Below are positions 38,901 to 53,900 of a DNA stretch of 64,000 bases, in pieces. A program made the position numbers and the translations under genes. This DNA is from Lottia gigantea. Lineage: Eukaryota; Mollusca; Gastropoda; Lottiidae. Positions within the stretch are counted from its first letter, which is position 1, and each line of letters opens with the position of its first letter. Below the pieces are notes generated by a model, which saw only the letters and a program-made list of their open reading frames with translations, ran no database searches and was not told where the DNA came from. Location of the stretch: assembly GCF_000327385.1 (NCBI RefSeq), contig NW_008709716.1:1624059-1688058 (forward strand), given 5' to 3'.

Positions 38901-41900
38901 ACCCCAATGTCACAATTACATTACATTAATCCATAATAACTGTCTTGTGTTTGAGATATGTACTCCTCGCTGCTAAATGTTATTCAATCTTATCTGTCAG
39001 AGTAAGGCTTGATTGTCTATATATTTGTGATAAAAATCTGGTTTACATTTAAAATGTCCCAAATTAAAACTTTTAAAGATGCAACTTATCACTTGCCTGT
39101 CAAACCAGTAACCTTGATCAATCCATTGACGTAGAACTTCTATAGGTGGTTGAGCACCATATTTCTCTTTGGCTGGCATATTCAAATCATCCACAAATAC
39201 ACACAATTTTTTACCAGGAGCAGGTCCATAAATACCCTTCCTTCTCCTTAAAATTAAAGATATCACAATTTTAAGACATAGTGAATGGCCTATTGGATTG
39301 ACTTAATTTTGATGGGCCTGTAATTAAAAAATTCTTGGAGAGGTAATAATAACATGTTTATATGAAATGAAGATAGCTTGCCAGGCAAGATAATATACGC
39401 CCACTGCCAGCTTTGATTTTGAACATAAATATTTAGCTGTACAGTAACAATCACCAGTATGAAATATTCAACTTCAGTCATACACTTCTTTTGAACTCTT
39501 TAGGGAATACTGAATAATATTGAGTATGAGTTATTTCCCTAGTTCTTAAAAACGTGTTTAATCTTTAGCTCGTGAAAACTCTAGAAGACAACGGTTTATC
39601 CATGGGTGATAACCAACACTCATGTCAAGTTTCGTCAAAATCAATAAAGAATTGTGCCTTCTGGGATGTTCACTAGCGCGTTTTCAAGAACAAGGGCAAT
39701 AACTCATAGTAAATATTTTTTCAATTTTTCTGATTTTCGATAGGATTATCCTTGGGCGTTTAAGAACACTCATGCCAAGTTTCATCAAAATCTGTCATGA
39801 ATTGCACTTTCTAGAGTGTTTACGAGCGTTTCAAGAACAAGGGCAATAACTCATAGTAAATATTTTTCGATTCGTCTGATTTTCAATAGAATTCATCCTT
39901 GGGTGATTACAAACAACCATACCAAGTTTCGTCGAAATTAGTCAAGAATTGTGCCTTGTAGAGTGGTTACGAGCAATTGTGGATGGACGGACGGACGGAC
40001 GGAAATGGGTGACGACAATATAATGGTAGAGAATGAAAACATTGTGTCAAAACTAAAATTAGAATACTGACTGTAAACAACACGTACCTATCAAGTTTAG
40101 AGAATATTATATCTTGTGTTTGATTGGCTGATGTTTGTGCCGAGAAGTTGATGTTATTTATAATATATTTATCTTTTGGTAAGTTTAATAAGAAATTGTT
40201 AGTTATAGCTGATTTGCCTGTACCAGTTGGACCAACAAATAACACAGGTTTACCACGACTTACAAAATGTTGTAAGAAATATCGTTGTTTTTCAGTTTCC
40301 ACTGTATTAATTATCAAATCATTCACCTATAAAGAATAAAAAATAAACATTTTTCAATAATTTATGGCAGCTCATTATAAATAATAATGTCTAGAATTAA
40401 GTTTACAAATTAAACTACAATGAACAAAGGAAAATGCTAACATTTAACATTTCTTCATTATGAAGGTTTCTTGAAACAAAAAATTTATTCAAAAAGTTTC
40501 AAAACTAAGTACGATGGGAACATCAAATTTTACACCTTTAGCTGGTGATCACCAACCTACAATACATTTATCTACTGAATGACTCAGTCGAAATGAATTT
40601 TTTATATAAAATAAAGGTATATGAATGAATATGTATAAATAGGTTAGTAAGCAGAACCCAACTCCCATATATAACATATTTATACCTCTAATATGGATAT
40701 GTGTATTCTGTATACAACAAGGTTACAACATAAGACACATTTACAATAACATTACAATAAACAAAACAAAGAAACTAAGATATAACAAGATAATAAGATA
40801 TTCCATGTACCCGATAAAAAAACCCCTATGATTAAGCAGGCTAAATGAGCTTGGTATCTATCTATTCCAATTTATCAGGACCACTTTCTGGTTTATATTG
40901 GAGAAATAACAAATAGACTTCAACACCAAGTTATTACATACAGATAAATATAGCGGCACATTTATACAGAGATGGAACATTACACATATATTCTGAACAT
41001 AGCACATTTAATCTTAACCTTACCAATGTACGATATTCACGATCTTTCTAAATGGTTACAAAACAAAACAATGAATTACTGCAATTTACAGCAAGTTAGA
41101 TGAATTAATATTTCGAATGATTTACTGTGTTAAATGATACAACTATTAAAGAGATTTGTCTGGAATGAATGAGTAATTTAAATGATGCCACATATCATCT
41201 TTATGCACATATCAAACCTTATAACACATCTATCTTTATTGCTAAAGTTTTTCACTGAAGATCTTTTTTATCCACTTTAACTATGTATGAATCTAAAAAA
41301 CAAATGGCTTACCAATTCAGCAGATCCCAAAATACTGTTAATTTTACTCTAAAATATTAGCCATTACAGAAAAAGACATGATAATGAAAAAGTGTTTAGT
41401 TACATTAAAATGTTAAATATATTTCTATATTCTAGTTCTTTTTAATCTACACGATGAAGCCTAATTCTACCAGGCAAATTATCAGAAGTATACCCCGATG
41501 TCAATAATTGACAAATTGGGCTAACAAGCACAAATACTACAGAAACAGGGGTTTAATAATACAATACTTCACAAATTATTTCAATTTTATTGTCAACTGC
41601 ACATGAGCAAAGTGAATCTATTCCATGATATCAGCAGGTACTGAACTGTACTAAAAACAGCATAAAAATCATAAAAGCAAAAAAAAAATTTTAGGTTAAG
41701 CTCAAAGAAACAAAACTGGTTATTTACCACATTTTTCAAATAAAGATATGTTACTTGAAAGTGTCAGATGATTTTTAATGATATATTATTATCTATAATA
41801 ATGATATTAGAATTTTAATCTCACATAAACAAAAAATACAAAGTTTCAACAACATACCTGTATGTCCTGTAACAAAATAAAAAAACTATATACCAAATTT

Positions 41901-44900
41901 AAAGCCACACAAATCACCATCATTATCATATCTACTAACTACTTATATTTCAATATTTCACACAAACACACCACAAAATCACACATATAATTCATCTACA
42001 ATATGCACAAAGCAAAGTATAACCACACGGAACAGAGTGTAAACATGTTTATATTGCTTGACACACAAAAAACTAAATGAAAATAATATTTATCAAACCT
42101 TGGCTTTAGATTCAATATCGAATGGTTCTACAAGAGAACTCCATGTACACCAAGCACCATATTGTTTCCTAATATAAACATGGTCATACACTGTACCCTT
42201 CTTTGGTATTAACAGATTCCTGGCTAACTTCAAATCTTTTGGCCTGAAAAAAAAAAACAATTCACATATTTTACATTGTAAACGAGTTATACTAAAAGTA
42301 TACCAGTCTACATGCAACTACCAACATGTGTACATTAAGAGACTTGTGACCATGTATGGATGGAGTGGAACAATATTTTGGCAAAATTTAGTCCTTAGTA
42401 GATGTGATCCCTTAAGAATAACTTTGTAAACAATTAGCATCCTTATTATAACACACTGTGTATTTCCCTTTATCTCACATTATTTCCTTTCCTTTGCTTA
42501 TCAAATTTGTCATGTATGTATTATCAATGGGCAAAGAAAAAATTGAATTTTTTGTTTTTATCTTTTGTAGCTATTCCTGTATAGCCACATGTACCAGATT
42601 ATTCTCATTATTATAATCATAGAAAAAAAGACAACAATTACTTAGGGTATTTGGCTGTTGTTCCTTCCATTTCACATAAAGTTTTGAAAAACTCATCAAA
42701 TTTAAGTCTTGATGTTGTGTCTAGTGTAGCACCAACTGACCAGACGGTAGAGAAAAAGAAATAAGCAATGATCATGTTAGATCTTTCCTCATTGAGTTTT
42801 TGATCCATGACAGATGCTGGCTGACTATAAACACCTTCTGTATTATCTTCCATATCATCAACATCATCTTCTATGAAATCTATTTCATCATCATCCTCAT
42901 CTTCATGACCTATTTTCCTGGAAAAATGAAATACAAACTATACTAATATCAAGAGTTTTATAATTGCTCTTGGTCCTTTTGCAACATAACATAACTTAGA
43001 TCTAAATTTATGAATTGTACATCTCAAAATATAACAAATCAAATGCAGTTTAGTAGACCCATGTAATATCTTTTTATTTTCAATGACTTAAACAAAATCA
43101 ACTACACAAATTTTAAGATTAAAAAGTGATATCCTTGTGGCCAGCTAGTAACCTCATCAGATATTCATGTGGCTGTTATCCACAATCTCACTACAAAGAA
43201 AAAACATATCTAAATCATTATCCACGGAACCATTGACTTACTTGACATCTTCCATCAGACAACCATACAACTTTAACATACTCATTGTGAAATGCATTAA
43301 ATGACATGGCAGCAAATGGCGACAGTATTTAGTAACAAAATTTAAACATGGAGGCACAATCCAGGAAAAGAGTAACTGAAAGGGAACCAACAGTTTATGT
43401 AAACAATGGAGAATAGAAATTAACCTGCAAAAAATTGAATCCAAATTATCTATCAGGAAGAAAATGTACCAAATGTACCTTTATGCTACATAATTTTGTT
43501 TGTTTTTGTTCCCAATTTGGGCTCACATTACAGAATATAATAAAATACAATACCTAATTGCCTTCTAATAATTCATTACTTTCAATAAAACAAACCTTAA
43601 TAGTCTGAGTTTGTTCCTTAGTAACAATATCAGGAAGATTTGTTTCTAACCATGATGTCACTAGAGGTTCCCAACCTAACTGATGTGGATCTAAATATAT
43701 CATACCACATCTACAAATAATATAATTATTTAATTCAAATCATCAAATTCAGAAATATATAAACCAAGATCCGTAAAGCAAAGCAACACTGAAATCCAAA
43801 ATGACATATTGACAAAACATGATAAAAAAGTTGGGTTTGGAACACCATTCAGTGTTGGATTGATTGAGCAGTGTAAGTCAGTGTAAGTCAGGAGAACAGA
43901 ACTGTTTCATTTGCAGAAAAACTTATTTTCATGGTATAGAACAATATAGAATGTTAATATCATCAAATTGAAAAAGCATTGATATGAATCTCATCAACAA
44001 ACCTGCTAACAGTGGCAGGTGAAGCTTGTTCTAAATCTTGAGGTTCAAATATCATGTTCTGTTTATTACTCATCTGTATTATTTCACCACTCATTAAACA
44101 TAACTAGGGAAAAACATAGTATCATTAAAAATATTGGATATTTGTTCCACAAATAAATTCTTGACATATTAATCTGACAATTTCTTATATATTTATGTAA
44201 GGGTTTAAACAATGTTCCTTAAAGTTTTATAATTCAATCATGTCAACCTTTTTGTTATCATCCAACACAGTGTTCATGTTTTCAATCCACACAGCATCCA
44301 CAGGACCATCAAATATAATCCATTTTCTATCATCACTAGTACTAGAAGCATGTTCTCTAAATGTATTGGCTAAAATGCCATCAGTCCATTCATGTGATAC
44401 AGGATCAAAACAACCATACAGTTGACTCATTGTTACTGCTTTAGGATTAATAATACATGTTTGCACCTGTTAAAAGAAAATTTATATATTCAAACTTACT
44501 TGGTAGTAATACAAATTGTAAAGTATGAATTTCTATGTGAAAAATTTGTTTATTGCTGTTTTCTCAAACAATCAAATAAATACTTTCAGCACAATTTCAT
44601 CATTACTTACCCTAAATTCTTCCATTAACTGTTTTTGATGAAGATCTCCCAAAGCAGCAGCAAGACATTTGAAAGCCGAAGTTTTTCCTCCAATAGGATC
44701 ACCTACTATCATCAAACCATGACGTACCATTATCATATCATATATCTAAATATTTTTTAAATCAGCATTGGGATTATAAATGAAAGAATAGTTGAAGGCT
44801 GCACACTTTGCAATCACGCAAATTTTAGTGTGTGAATGACATATTTACCAAAAATAATTTGGTATCATAAATAATGATGTAAAACAAATATGACAACAAA

Positions 44901-47900
44901 ACATTAAAAGTCCAAGCAAACCTGTATTATTTTATCAATAAACCAAGGTACAACTTGAAGATTTCTCTGTTTAATTTGGTAGACTAGGGCTTGTTGTAGA
45001 TGTAAATAATCAGGTTTAGGTAAATTAACACCAGGAAACAAATCTGATACTATACCCTCAAAAAGTGGTATATCATGGGACAAGAACTGAAAATAGAATA
45101 TATAATAACTACTGTTGTGTATAATTGTTATCTATTACACACCAATGGACTCTCCAAGGCCATTCTTTAGCTTTAAGCTAGAACAGTTATAAAATAATGT
45201 AGTTTAGGTGAAAGTGTGTAAAGGTCATAATTGTTATTTTCCAGACATAAAAACATTACCAGTTACATCAGTTCACACAGTTAAATCAACAAATTTGACT
45301 TACTTAAAGAACATTATTATACTTGATAAAACCCTTACTTTAGGTAAATTAACATCGTTAATAGATCTCAGCACCAAGACATCTTCTCTCTGCTCAGGAT
45401 ATTTCAATTTTAATGTTCCTGCTGCTGTTAATACAGACTTGACAGCTCTCATACCATAATCATAATGATGTTGAGATGATAACTAATATATCAAAATATT
45501 ACAAAAACACAGAAATGACCTGGTTACATTTCAAGAATACAAAGAGACTTAGTTATATTGAAGGTGAAAAAAGATAAGTGCTTTATATTTCAATATAAAC
45601 ATGGGGGGGGGCATGATATGCAATTTATGTTCGAGAGACAGGAAGACCATTCGTTCGTTTTGGGACCCATCTCCAATCACAGACGCTGTTACGAAGGTCA
45701 CAAATAGCGAATTTATCGTTCGCATATTTTCGTCGATCATATCATGTGATCAGTACATATGGCAGACTGCCACTGAGAGGACTTGCCTTGACATTAAATT
45801 TGATTGGTTGAAAGGTATCGGTCGCCCTATAGATCACTTAGGTGAAAATTGAAGCTTTTAATTCAAAATTAATTTTCTCCTAGGTCGTGGGTACCCACTG
45901 GATGACTGGAAAATTTAGTAACATACAAGAAGGTGCCTTTCTTTCTATAATATTTCTGAGAGCTATAAAGATAGGATGTCACCAGCTCAACTGAAACGTT
46001 CTCATACCGTTATACTCTGCAATCCAATTCGGTCTGACCCCTTTTGAATAAGTCCTGCATATACCACTGGTCCCCCACGCATTGAAAAGTGATCTGCGCC
46101 CCTGAGATTGACACAAGTACAGGTCAGTTTAAACAAAAGAATAAGTATCTTCACATAACCTTTGTTTTGGTTTTGTAGTCCACAAATCAAAATAAAGAAT
46201 TATTACCTGTTCTGAGCAAAGTCTGTAAGTGGCAACAATTTTAATAGCAAGACTTTTAGCATCAACAAATCCCATAGAATATAAAGATATTTCACCAATC
46301 ATACCATAGTCAGGTACCATCATGGCTACTGTTCGAAATAGTACCTTACATAGAAGAGAATATTTCACTATGTAATTGGTGTTCATTCTTACAATTTCCA
46401 ATTTTCTAATCTTAATCCAGTTAAGCTTTAAATATGCTTCTGGTTTGCTTCATGAAACCTTTTTCAAAAATCTAAAGCTGTCCTTCCGATGACAAAACCA
46501 AATAATATATGTAATAATGAATAACTACCTTTAAATTATCCGGTAATTCAGCACGTCCTGCATAACCTGGGTTCATAGTAATAAATATAGTACATGTAGG
46601 ATCTAATAATATCTCTGTTCCTTCAAATACAAATGTCTTACATTGTTCAGCTATACCTCTCTGTATCGTTTGTACTTGTTGGGCAATAACTGACAATACC
46701 TACAATAATAAATCAACAAATTCATTGAAGAACTGATACAAATACGTAGGACGTAAAACTCCATTCATTTCATTTCCATTTCAATTGATACAAATACATA
46801 TTTATCAACCTTTTAATCATCCTTAAAAGTAGAATAAAAATGAGTCTTTGTAATAACTAATGAAACCCATCTGTGAAAATATCACGTACAAGAGGGAAAA
46901 TTCCTTGCAAATGAAAATTTGCAGGGTATACTTATGAAACAATATATTATCAACTAGATTTGACTTAAAATCCATATTATGGAAATTTTAAAAGTATGAA
47001 AATTTAAAAATATTAAACATATGTACCTCAAGTTCAATTCTATTGAACTCGTCAAAACAAGCCCAAGCTCCTGACTGGGCTAAACCTTTGAAGAATTTAC
47101 CCATAGCTTTGTAATCTAATCCATCTGAACAATTAAAGACAACACACTGTTTGGCTACAGCTTTAGCTAGATCTTTTGATGTTTCTGTTTTACCAGTACC
47201 TGCTGGCCCTTCTGGAGCTCCTCCCAAGTTTAATAACAGAGCTCCCATTAATGTTCTGAAAAAAGAACGGTGGAAATTATTTTTAATACATATATTCAAT
47301 TTCAACTCTAAAGCAACCTATTTTGCTTATCGATCACATACTTATTATTAGTCCTTGCATCCAAATTGTATATTACAATAAATTATGAGTACCATACTTT
47401 TCTCAAACTTCATGTTTGTAAAACACAAATTACCTATAACATCTGTCAGTCAGAGGAGTAATGACCAATCGCCCAGAATTTCCTAAATATTCATAGGCAT
47501 AGGCAACAGTAGTTGTTATCATACGGACATTTACAACATCATCTTGAAAATAATAGCGTAGCTGACTTATCCATGAGAAATCTGTATCTTTCCGTGTGTT
47601 GATATCATGAAGATTTTTTACAACATCTCGAGCTGAAATATATCATTTACATGTTATGTAAATTACCAAAATTGATAATATGAATATATCTAAAAGATAT
47701 TCATAATATATCAACTTAAACTCCTTGAAGTCATGTGCCAGTGTCAAAAGTTTTGTGTAAAGTTACAGTACACTATCATAAAAATTAAAAAAAAAAGTCT
47801 CACCATGAACGTCAATGACAATTAAAGCCTCTAGTGTTATTCTTGCCATCTTGGATAATTTACCACGAACCATTTCAACCACTTCCTCTACTTGTTTCTT

Positions 47901-50900
47901 ACTTTTATTGAAATAACTATTTAATTCTCCATTATTGATAGCCTAAATAATCAGAATACAATCATAATTGTGAAAGTACTGTGACATCATTTAAACAAAA
48001 ACAACTTTCTCAGTATTCAAGTTATATATAGAGATTGTATTTAAGACATACAAAACATGAACAAAACTGACGAGTCTCCAGATTTCCAAATTATTTCAAT
48101 GAATTAATCTTTAACAGATTTAAATAATGAATCCTGAATATGCTATTCATATAAATTCCAGAAATTTAAGGTAGACCTTATCATTTCATAAATTGAATCA
48201 TATTGTTTTTATACAGACCTGTGTTACTTCTGTTGTCCAATGTGTTTGACTTGCAGCTAGTACTATCTGTCCAGGCCATTGTAAAATCCAGTCTTTACGT
48301 AGTGTAGTAGGATAGGCCAATACAGCTTTAGTCATGACAGTTCTTAAGCTAAACTTCATTGCTTCTTCCACCTGATTAAATAGATGACATCTAAATAGGG
48401 ATACTACCAGTAGATAACAGAAAATGACAATGATAGAAAGTTTCAACTAATTCCTAATTCTCTCATTTCAACTTATCATCCATTGTCAAGAAAGCTGATT
48501 TTGAAATTTTCAATATTTGGACAAAAATAAAAGGAACCACCTAATTTCATAAAAAGATAAATAGCTCACCTGAAGAAGCCATTTTTCAACTAAACCCCTT
48601 GATTCAGCTGGAGTTATAGTCTTCGGAAAATCAACTCTCTCTTTCTCTTTAGATTCCATGGCTGTTATAACCTTTTCTTCATTAAAAGTTAATTGAGCAA
48701 TACCTTCAAAACATTTCTTGAGATGAGGTTGAACTCGTAGAGGATCTTTAGTTTCAGATAATATTTCCAATAGTTCATCATTTGATAGGAAGAAAAATCT
48801 GGAAGAATGAAGAATGAATACAGAATTCATTTATATACTTTTTTATATGCCCACATGACTTTCTATACCAGTTTATTTTTTTTTATTTTTTTGAATGTTT
48901 ACCCATGTGTTTTGTGTTATAGAGTATCCACATTATTTGGATCAACTAAAAATGGACCAGTAAAAAACTTTGTAAAATAGTTTGTGAGTCTCCTATTTTT
49001 CTTGAACACATGACATGGGATGCGTACATTGTCGTCACCCCTGGGGGTCCGTCCATTGGTCCATCCGTTCACAATTGCTCGTACACACTCTGGAAGGCAC
49101 AATTCTTGACTGATTTTGATGAAACTTGGTGTGATTAAAAATAAAAAAATATTTAGTATGAGTTATTTCCCTTGTTCTTGAGATTGTATACAATTTTAGC
49201 TTGTAAACACTCTAGATGGCACAATTCTTGACAGATTTTGACAATACTTGGTAAAATTATTCAGTATCACCTCAAAAATTTCAAAAGGAGTGTATGACTA
49301 AGTGTGAATGTACTGCCAAATATTTTTATTCACAATCAAAGCTGCCAGTGGGCATATATTACCTTGCCTAGCAAGCTATCTTTATAGAAGAATTGCAGTG
49401 TCTAATATTGCTCAGATAAAATTAGGTTTTACCTGGGGAAAAATAATCGTTTCTTTTCAAGATAATCATTTAATCCTTTCTGAATATCATCTAACATGGA
49501 CTGAAAATAAAGCAAATCAAAATCATAATGTATATATTTATCACAATTATAACCGGATAAGCATGATCAAGATAGCACAAAAAGCATACAAAAATGATGC
49601 CCGTTTTCAGACATTGGCTATAAGCTTTTCTCAATATGAGAAATAATAAATATCAAATCTCTATTTCACACTAAGATGAATATTGAATCATGGACAATTA
49701 ATAGAAAAAAAATTCAAATTTGCATTTTGTGCTCATCATGTACAGAAACAGAGATTATTTGTGTAACACAGTGTTCTGTAAAATTGTTTCACCTCTGAAT
49801 GCTGTAGTTTTTCTAACATCTCATCTTGTCCAACAACCACCAAGGCACTTGTATCTTCCACAGCTTTTGTCATGATAGTTTTCCTGAAAAAAAATAGTGG
49901 CAGGTCACTAAAATAAAAACTAATAAAAGAGCATTTGCGTCTGTACAACTTTTATCAATTGTTTGTGACTATAGATAGCTTCTTATAGTTTTTTAGTTTA
50001 AAAATAAAGATAAAAGATAAAGATCACAATGCATGTGAATTTCACTAAATGATGTGGTTGAGTTTTACTTAAAAACTTACAAATAAGCTTACCAATGTTC
50101 ATCAACTTCTTCAAACATTTTCCCTTCTACTGGAATCTGGTTTCTGATATCTTGAGAACCAAAGATAGGTTCTAGATATAACCAGGCACTCTGAACTTTT
50201 AACCACGATTCTAAAATATCTCTCATTCTATGCTGCAAGTCAAAATATAAAAGACATAGTTCACATAGGAAAAATAAATGTACGAATATATGGTTTACTT
50301 AAATAATATGCAGCTGTAAGTTTGTAGACATTTACAAGATATGTCTATTTCAATGCCTTCAGTCTTGATGAAGGATCTTTTTCTAAATCATTGATGGAAA
50401 TTACAAATTTTATTGTTTCGGTTGTTTTAAACATTGGCATTCATTTACAAAACCCTTAAATTAAATAAGTTGGATGAATGTGAACAAACAAAAATAATGA
50501 TCTTACCAACTGAACATCCCACTCACTAGCCTCTTTTTCAAATGGTCCAATGAATGGTGAACCTTTCATGGTTGTTGTTTTAACAATGTGATCATCTAAT
50601 AATACTTGTATATCATCAAAGGCTGATAATATATTAATACCAGTATCTTTATAGGCCACAAAATTAAAATTCATATTCTCCCAATCTTCTTTCATTTTCT
50701 TCAGTGCCTATAATACATACATTCAAACTTATCCAAAAGCACATCTGATGCCTGGTTGATTGGACTATTCAACATCTCTTTTGGATTCAATGCCTATGAA
50801 TCATTATCATGCTAAGTCAATGAAACATATGACATCCTTTTCATAACTTGACACATTTTTATTCAAGTTCCAGCGGCCTTCATGACCCGAAGGTACTATG

Positions 50901-53900
50901 CCTGAAGTCTTAACCTCAGGGTTAATCTTGTCATAACTTGCTGTGTCCACAGCTCTTTGCTTTACAAAATAACAAAAACAATTGTTGTTTACCTTCTCAA
51001 GCGAAAATTCCTTACTAGCTTGGGAACTAATACCCATTAAAACATCCAAGTTTTTCTCTAAACCAATACCTAATACATCATTTAATGGTGTATCTTCTTT
51101 AGGTGTCACATCAAACCCAACCTGCAAAAAGAGCTGAGCTGACAAACCAATGCAGGGGAACATTAGATATACCAGAATAATGATCCTAGTTTGATAAACT
51201 ATTGACATTCATTCGCTTTCTGATGCTTATCCTCAATCCTTATTTTGTATACCTGGACATGCCAACTTGCGCATGCGCATTATTATGTTTTTATGATATG
51301 GCGCTCGTTGATACTATTATCTTCATATATTATTGTAAAATGAATAATGCTTTGGTTGACCTAATGAAAATAAAAAGTAGACTAACCTTCATACTCATTT
51401 TATTCCAATGTCTTTCCTTTAAACCAGGATTACAAAGAGCATTGATTAGTGGCATATTTATCTTGAACTTCTCCAGTTTAGCCTTGATAGTCACTGCTGC
51501 TTTTAATGGACCTTTCAGATCAGGATGACCAAATATTTTTGTTAATTTATATGCTGTCCTCCATTGATTTTGTACCTGTAAGAAAATTTATCTTAATTGT
51601 TTTTTTTTTAAAGATTACTAGAAATTTTGATATCAGCATTTAAAAGCACAGGTATAATGAAATCATTTTTTGTACACAGGTATAAATGTTTCTGCTTTGT
51701 TCTCAAAATCTTAAAGGGACGTTTAGCTCTTATTCTACGCTTTGCATTCATTATGGTTCATTCTTGTATCTTACTACCTATCCTAATTGTATTGTTTTGT
51801 TTATCTGTACTATTAGTTTTTACACGTATTATTATCAAAGCCATTGATTTTAAATCAAACATTCACAGTAAAGTAACAGTTGAATAATTTGGAGGTTTGT
51901 CTACAAATGCCATGAAAAATTTACAGAAGCTTTGATATCATAAAGTGCATTATCTTCAAAATACTAGTAATACCTCTTCCTCTACTTCTTCAGCAATAAC
52001 TTCTAAGAGTGGACCATTCATCCATTTTTCATATTGATCATGGAATGTTACAGCTGTAGACCAGAGTTTATCAAAAGGTTCTTTCATACCAATTAAATCT
52101 ATGATATCATTATACACAGTTTGCGTTTCCATTCCTAACAATAACTCTTCAGTATTAATCTTGACTTTCTAAAAAATATAATATAATTCAATTGAGACCC
52201 CTTATCTAAAATCATTTAAAGAACAGGTAAAGAAAATTGGCTATGACTTTACCATGGTCTTATATTTGTAGTTCAAAATTTAAATCAAACATTCACAGTA
52301 ACAATTGAATAATTTGGAGGTTTGTCTACAAATGCCATGAAAAATTTACAGAAGCTTTGATATCATAAATGTCCTCACCTCTTCCTTAAAGCCTTCCAGT
52401 TTAACACCAAGTTCTTGTAACTGTTGATGATATGTTTCAGCTTCTGGAATTTTATCTTTTTGTTTAAATTCTTTAACACTTTCAGTCACACGTTTGATTT
52501 CTTCTAAGAATTTCTCTTTTCTGGTAGCCAAAGCTTTAACAGCCATTTCATGTTGTTTTTGTAGTTTAGTTTCTCTACAAAATGATATTTCATTCATAAA
52601 TGATGAAAGGAGTTCTCATTAATCATTTGTTTGAACAAATCTATAGATATGAAAAGGATTGAGGCCTGATTATTACATGAATTAGATCAACTCAAAACAA
52701 AAATAATAAAAAAAAAACATTAAATGTCTTACGTATTTAATATAATAGGTATAATTCTATCTGGCCATTTAAATGTTGTATTATTAACAGATAAATCTTC
52801 TGATGATAAATAGCCATAATCCATTAAAAACAACATATTACCACCAGCTATTTCTAATTTATCCTATTGAAAGAAAGGCAGAATTTGATGAACAATCTGA
52901 AACTAATATATGTCTAAACTGCATTTTCACAATGTCAAACTATTACCAACAACTATTTAGACACTTTTCTTGTACCATAAAAATTGTAAATGCAGTGATT
53001 TGATTAGATTGTATGTAAGCAAATCCAGCCAATCAAAGCCTTTGACAGAAAGATTGTAAACAATGTGGCTGCTTGTGTTACAACTTGTTCTCATCTGCCA
53101 TTGTAGACGGAATTATTTTCTCACCTTCAATTCATACAATTCTCCTATCTTTAAATTTTCAACATAATTTTGTAATTCTACCAATTCTTCTGTAGTCTCA
53201 GCGTGTTTGGCATTATTCTTTACAATTTGTTTATACTGGTCACATATGGCTCTGTTAAACTCAACGCTTGTTGTCATTATATTAGAAACCATTTTATCTA
53301 TTAAGGACCTGGCCCTTTCTATTAACCACTGAAATAGCACAGACATTATTCTTAAGATTTTCTTTGTCTGAATACTCTTTTAATTTCTTATTTTTTATTT
53401 TCCCGTTTTAGCACTTTCATAAGTACCCACAAATCATTAAAAGCAAACTCACATAAGTTCATAAAATCCACATTTAAAATAAATGAAATTGATTGATGAT
53501 TTATGGAGGAAGTAGCATATCATATGAATAAACAGGTCCTTATAATAAAGGTTTTTAGTTTACCTCATTTATATTTGTGCAATCAAGGTGAAAAAGGTGC
53601 ATAGGAACTAAAACTGGTAATGATCCCACTTCTGATATCATACGTCTTAATTTCTCTATTTCCTGTACATACATTCTTAATGGTCTCTCTTTACTGATAA
53701 ACTTGTGTACAGTTTGATCAGAATCAGTAGATAATAAGTATTTATATGGTTCATATACTGTTTCATATCTGAAGAAAATATAAAAAAATATGTCCAGCAT
53801 GTACTTCATATACGTCAAACAGTCAATAAAATCGCTTATCTTGCTTCCTACAGGATGCCAAAAGGAAAGCAGTCATTGTTATTGCAACTTAATTTAGACA

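Noticed and set aside
39091-39096. GT donor just after the GC donor (CAA|GTGATA)
   Set aside because: It leaves the next exon in the wrong frame; only the GC site gives the family sequence.
40327-42098. Other AG-GT pairs in the AAA2-AAA3 intron, for example near 41390-41420 and 41727
   Set aside because: They contain an in-frame stop or have a length not divisible by three.
45601-45852. 83-codon open frame on the plus strand in a dynein intron
   Set aside because: No motif, no splice or promoter context, and lies in a probable repeat island.
51974-52574. Possible exon duplication (exons of 195 and 196 bp next to similar intron repeats)
   Set aside because: The encoded sequences are unrelated and the exon phases differ; only the intron pieces are duplicated.
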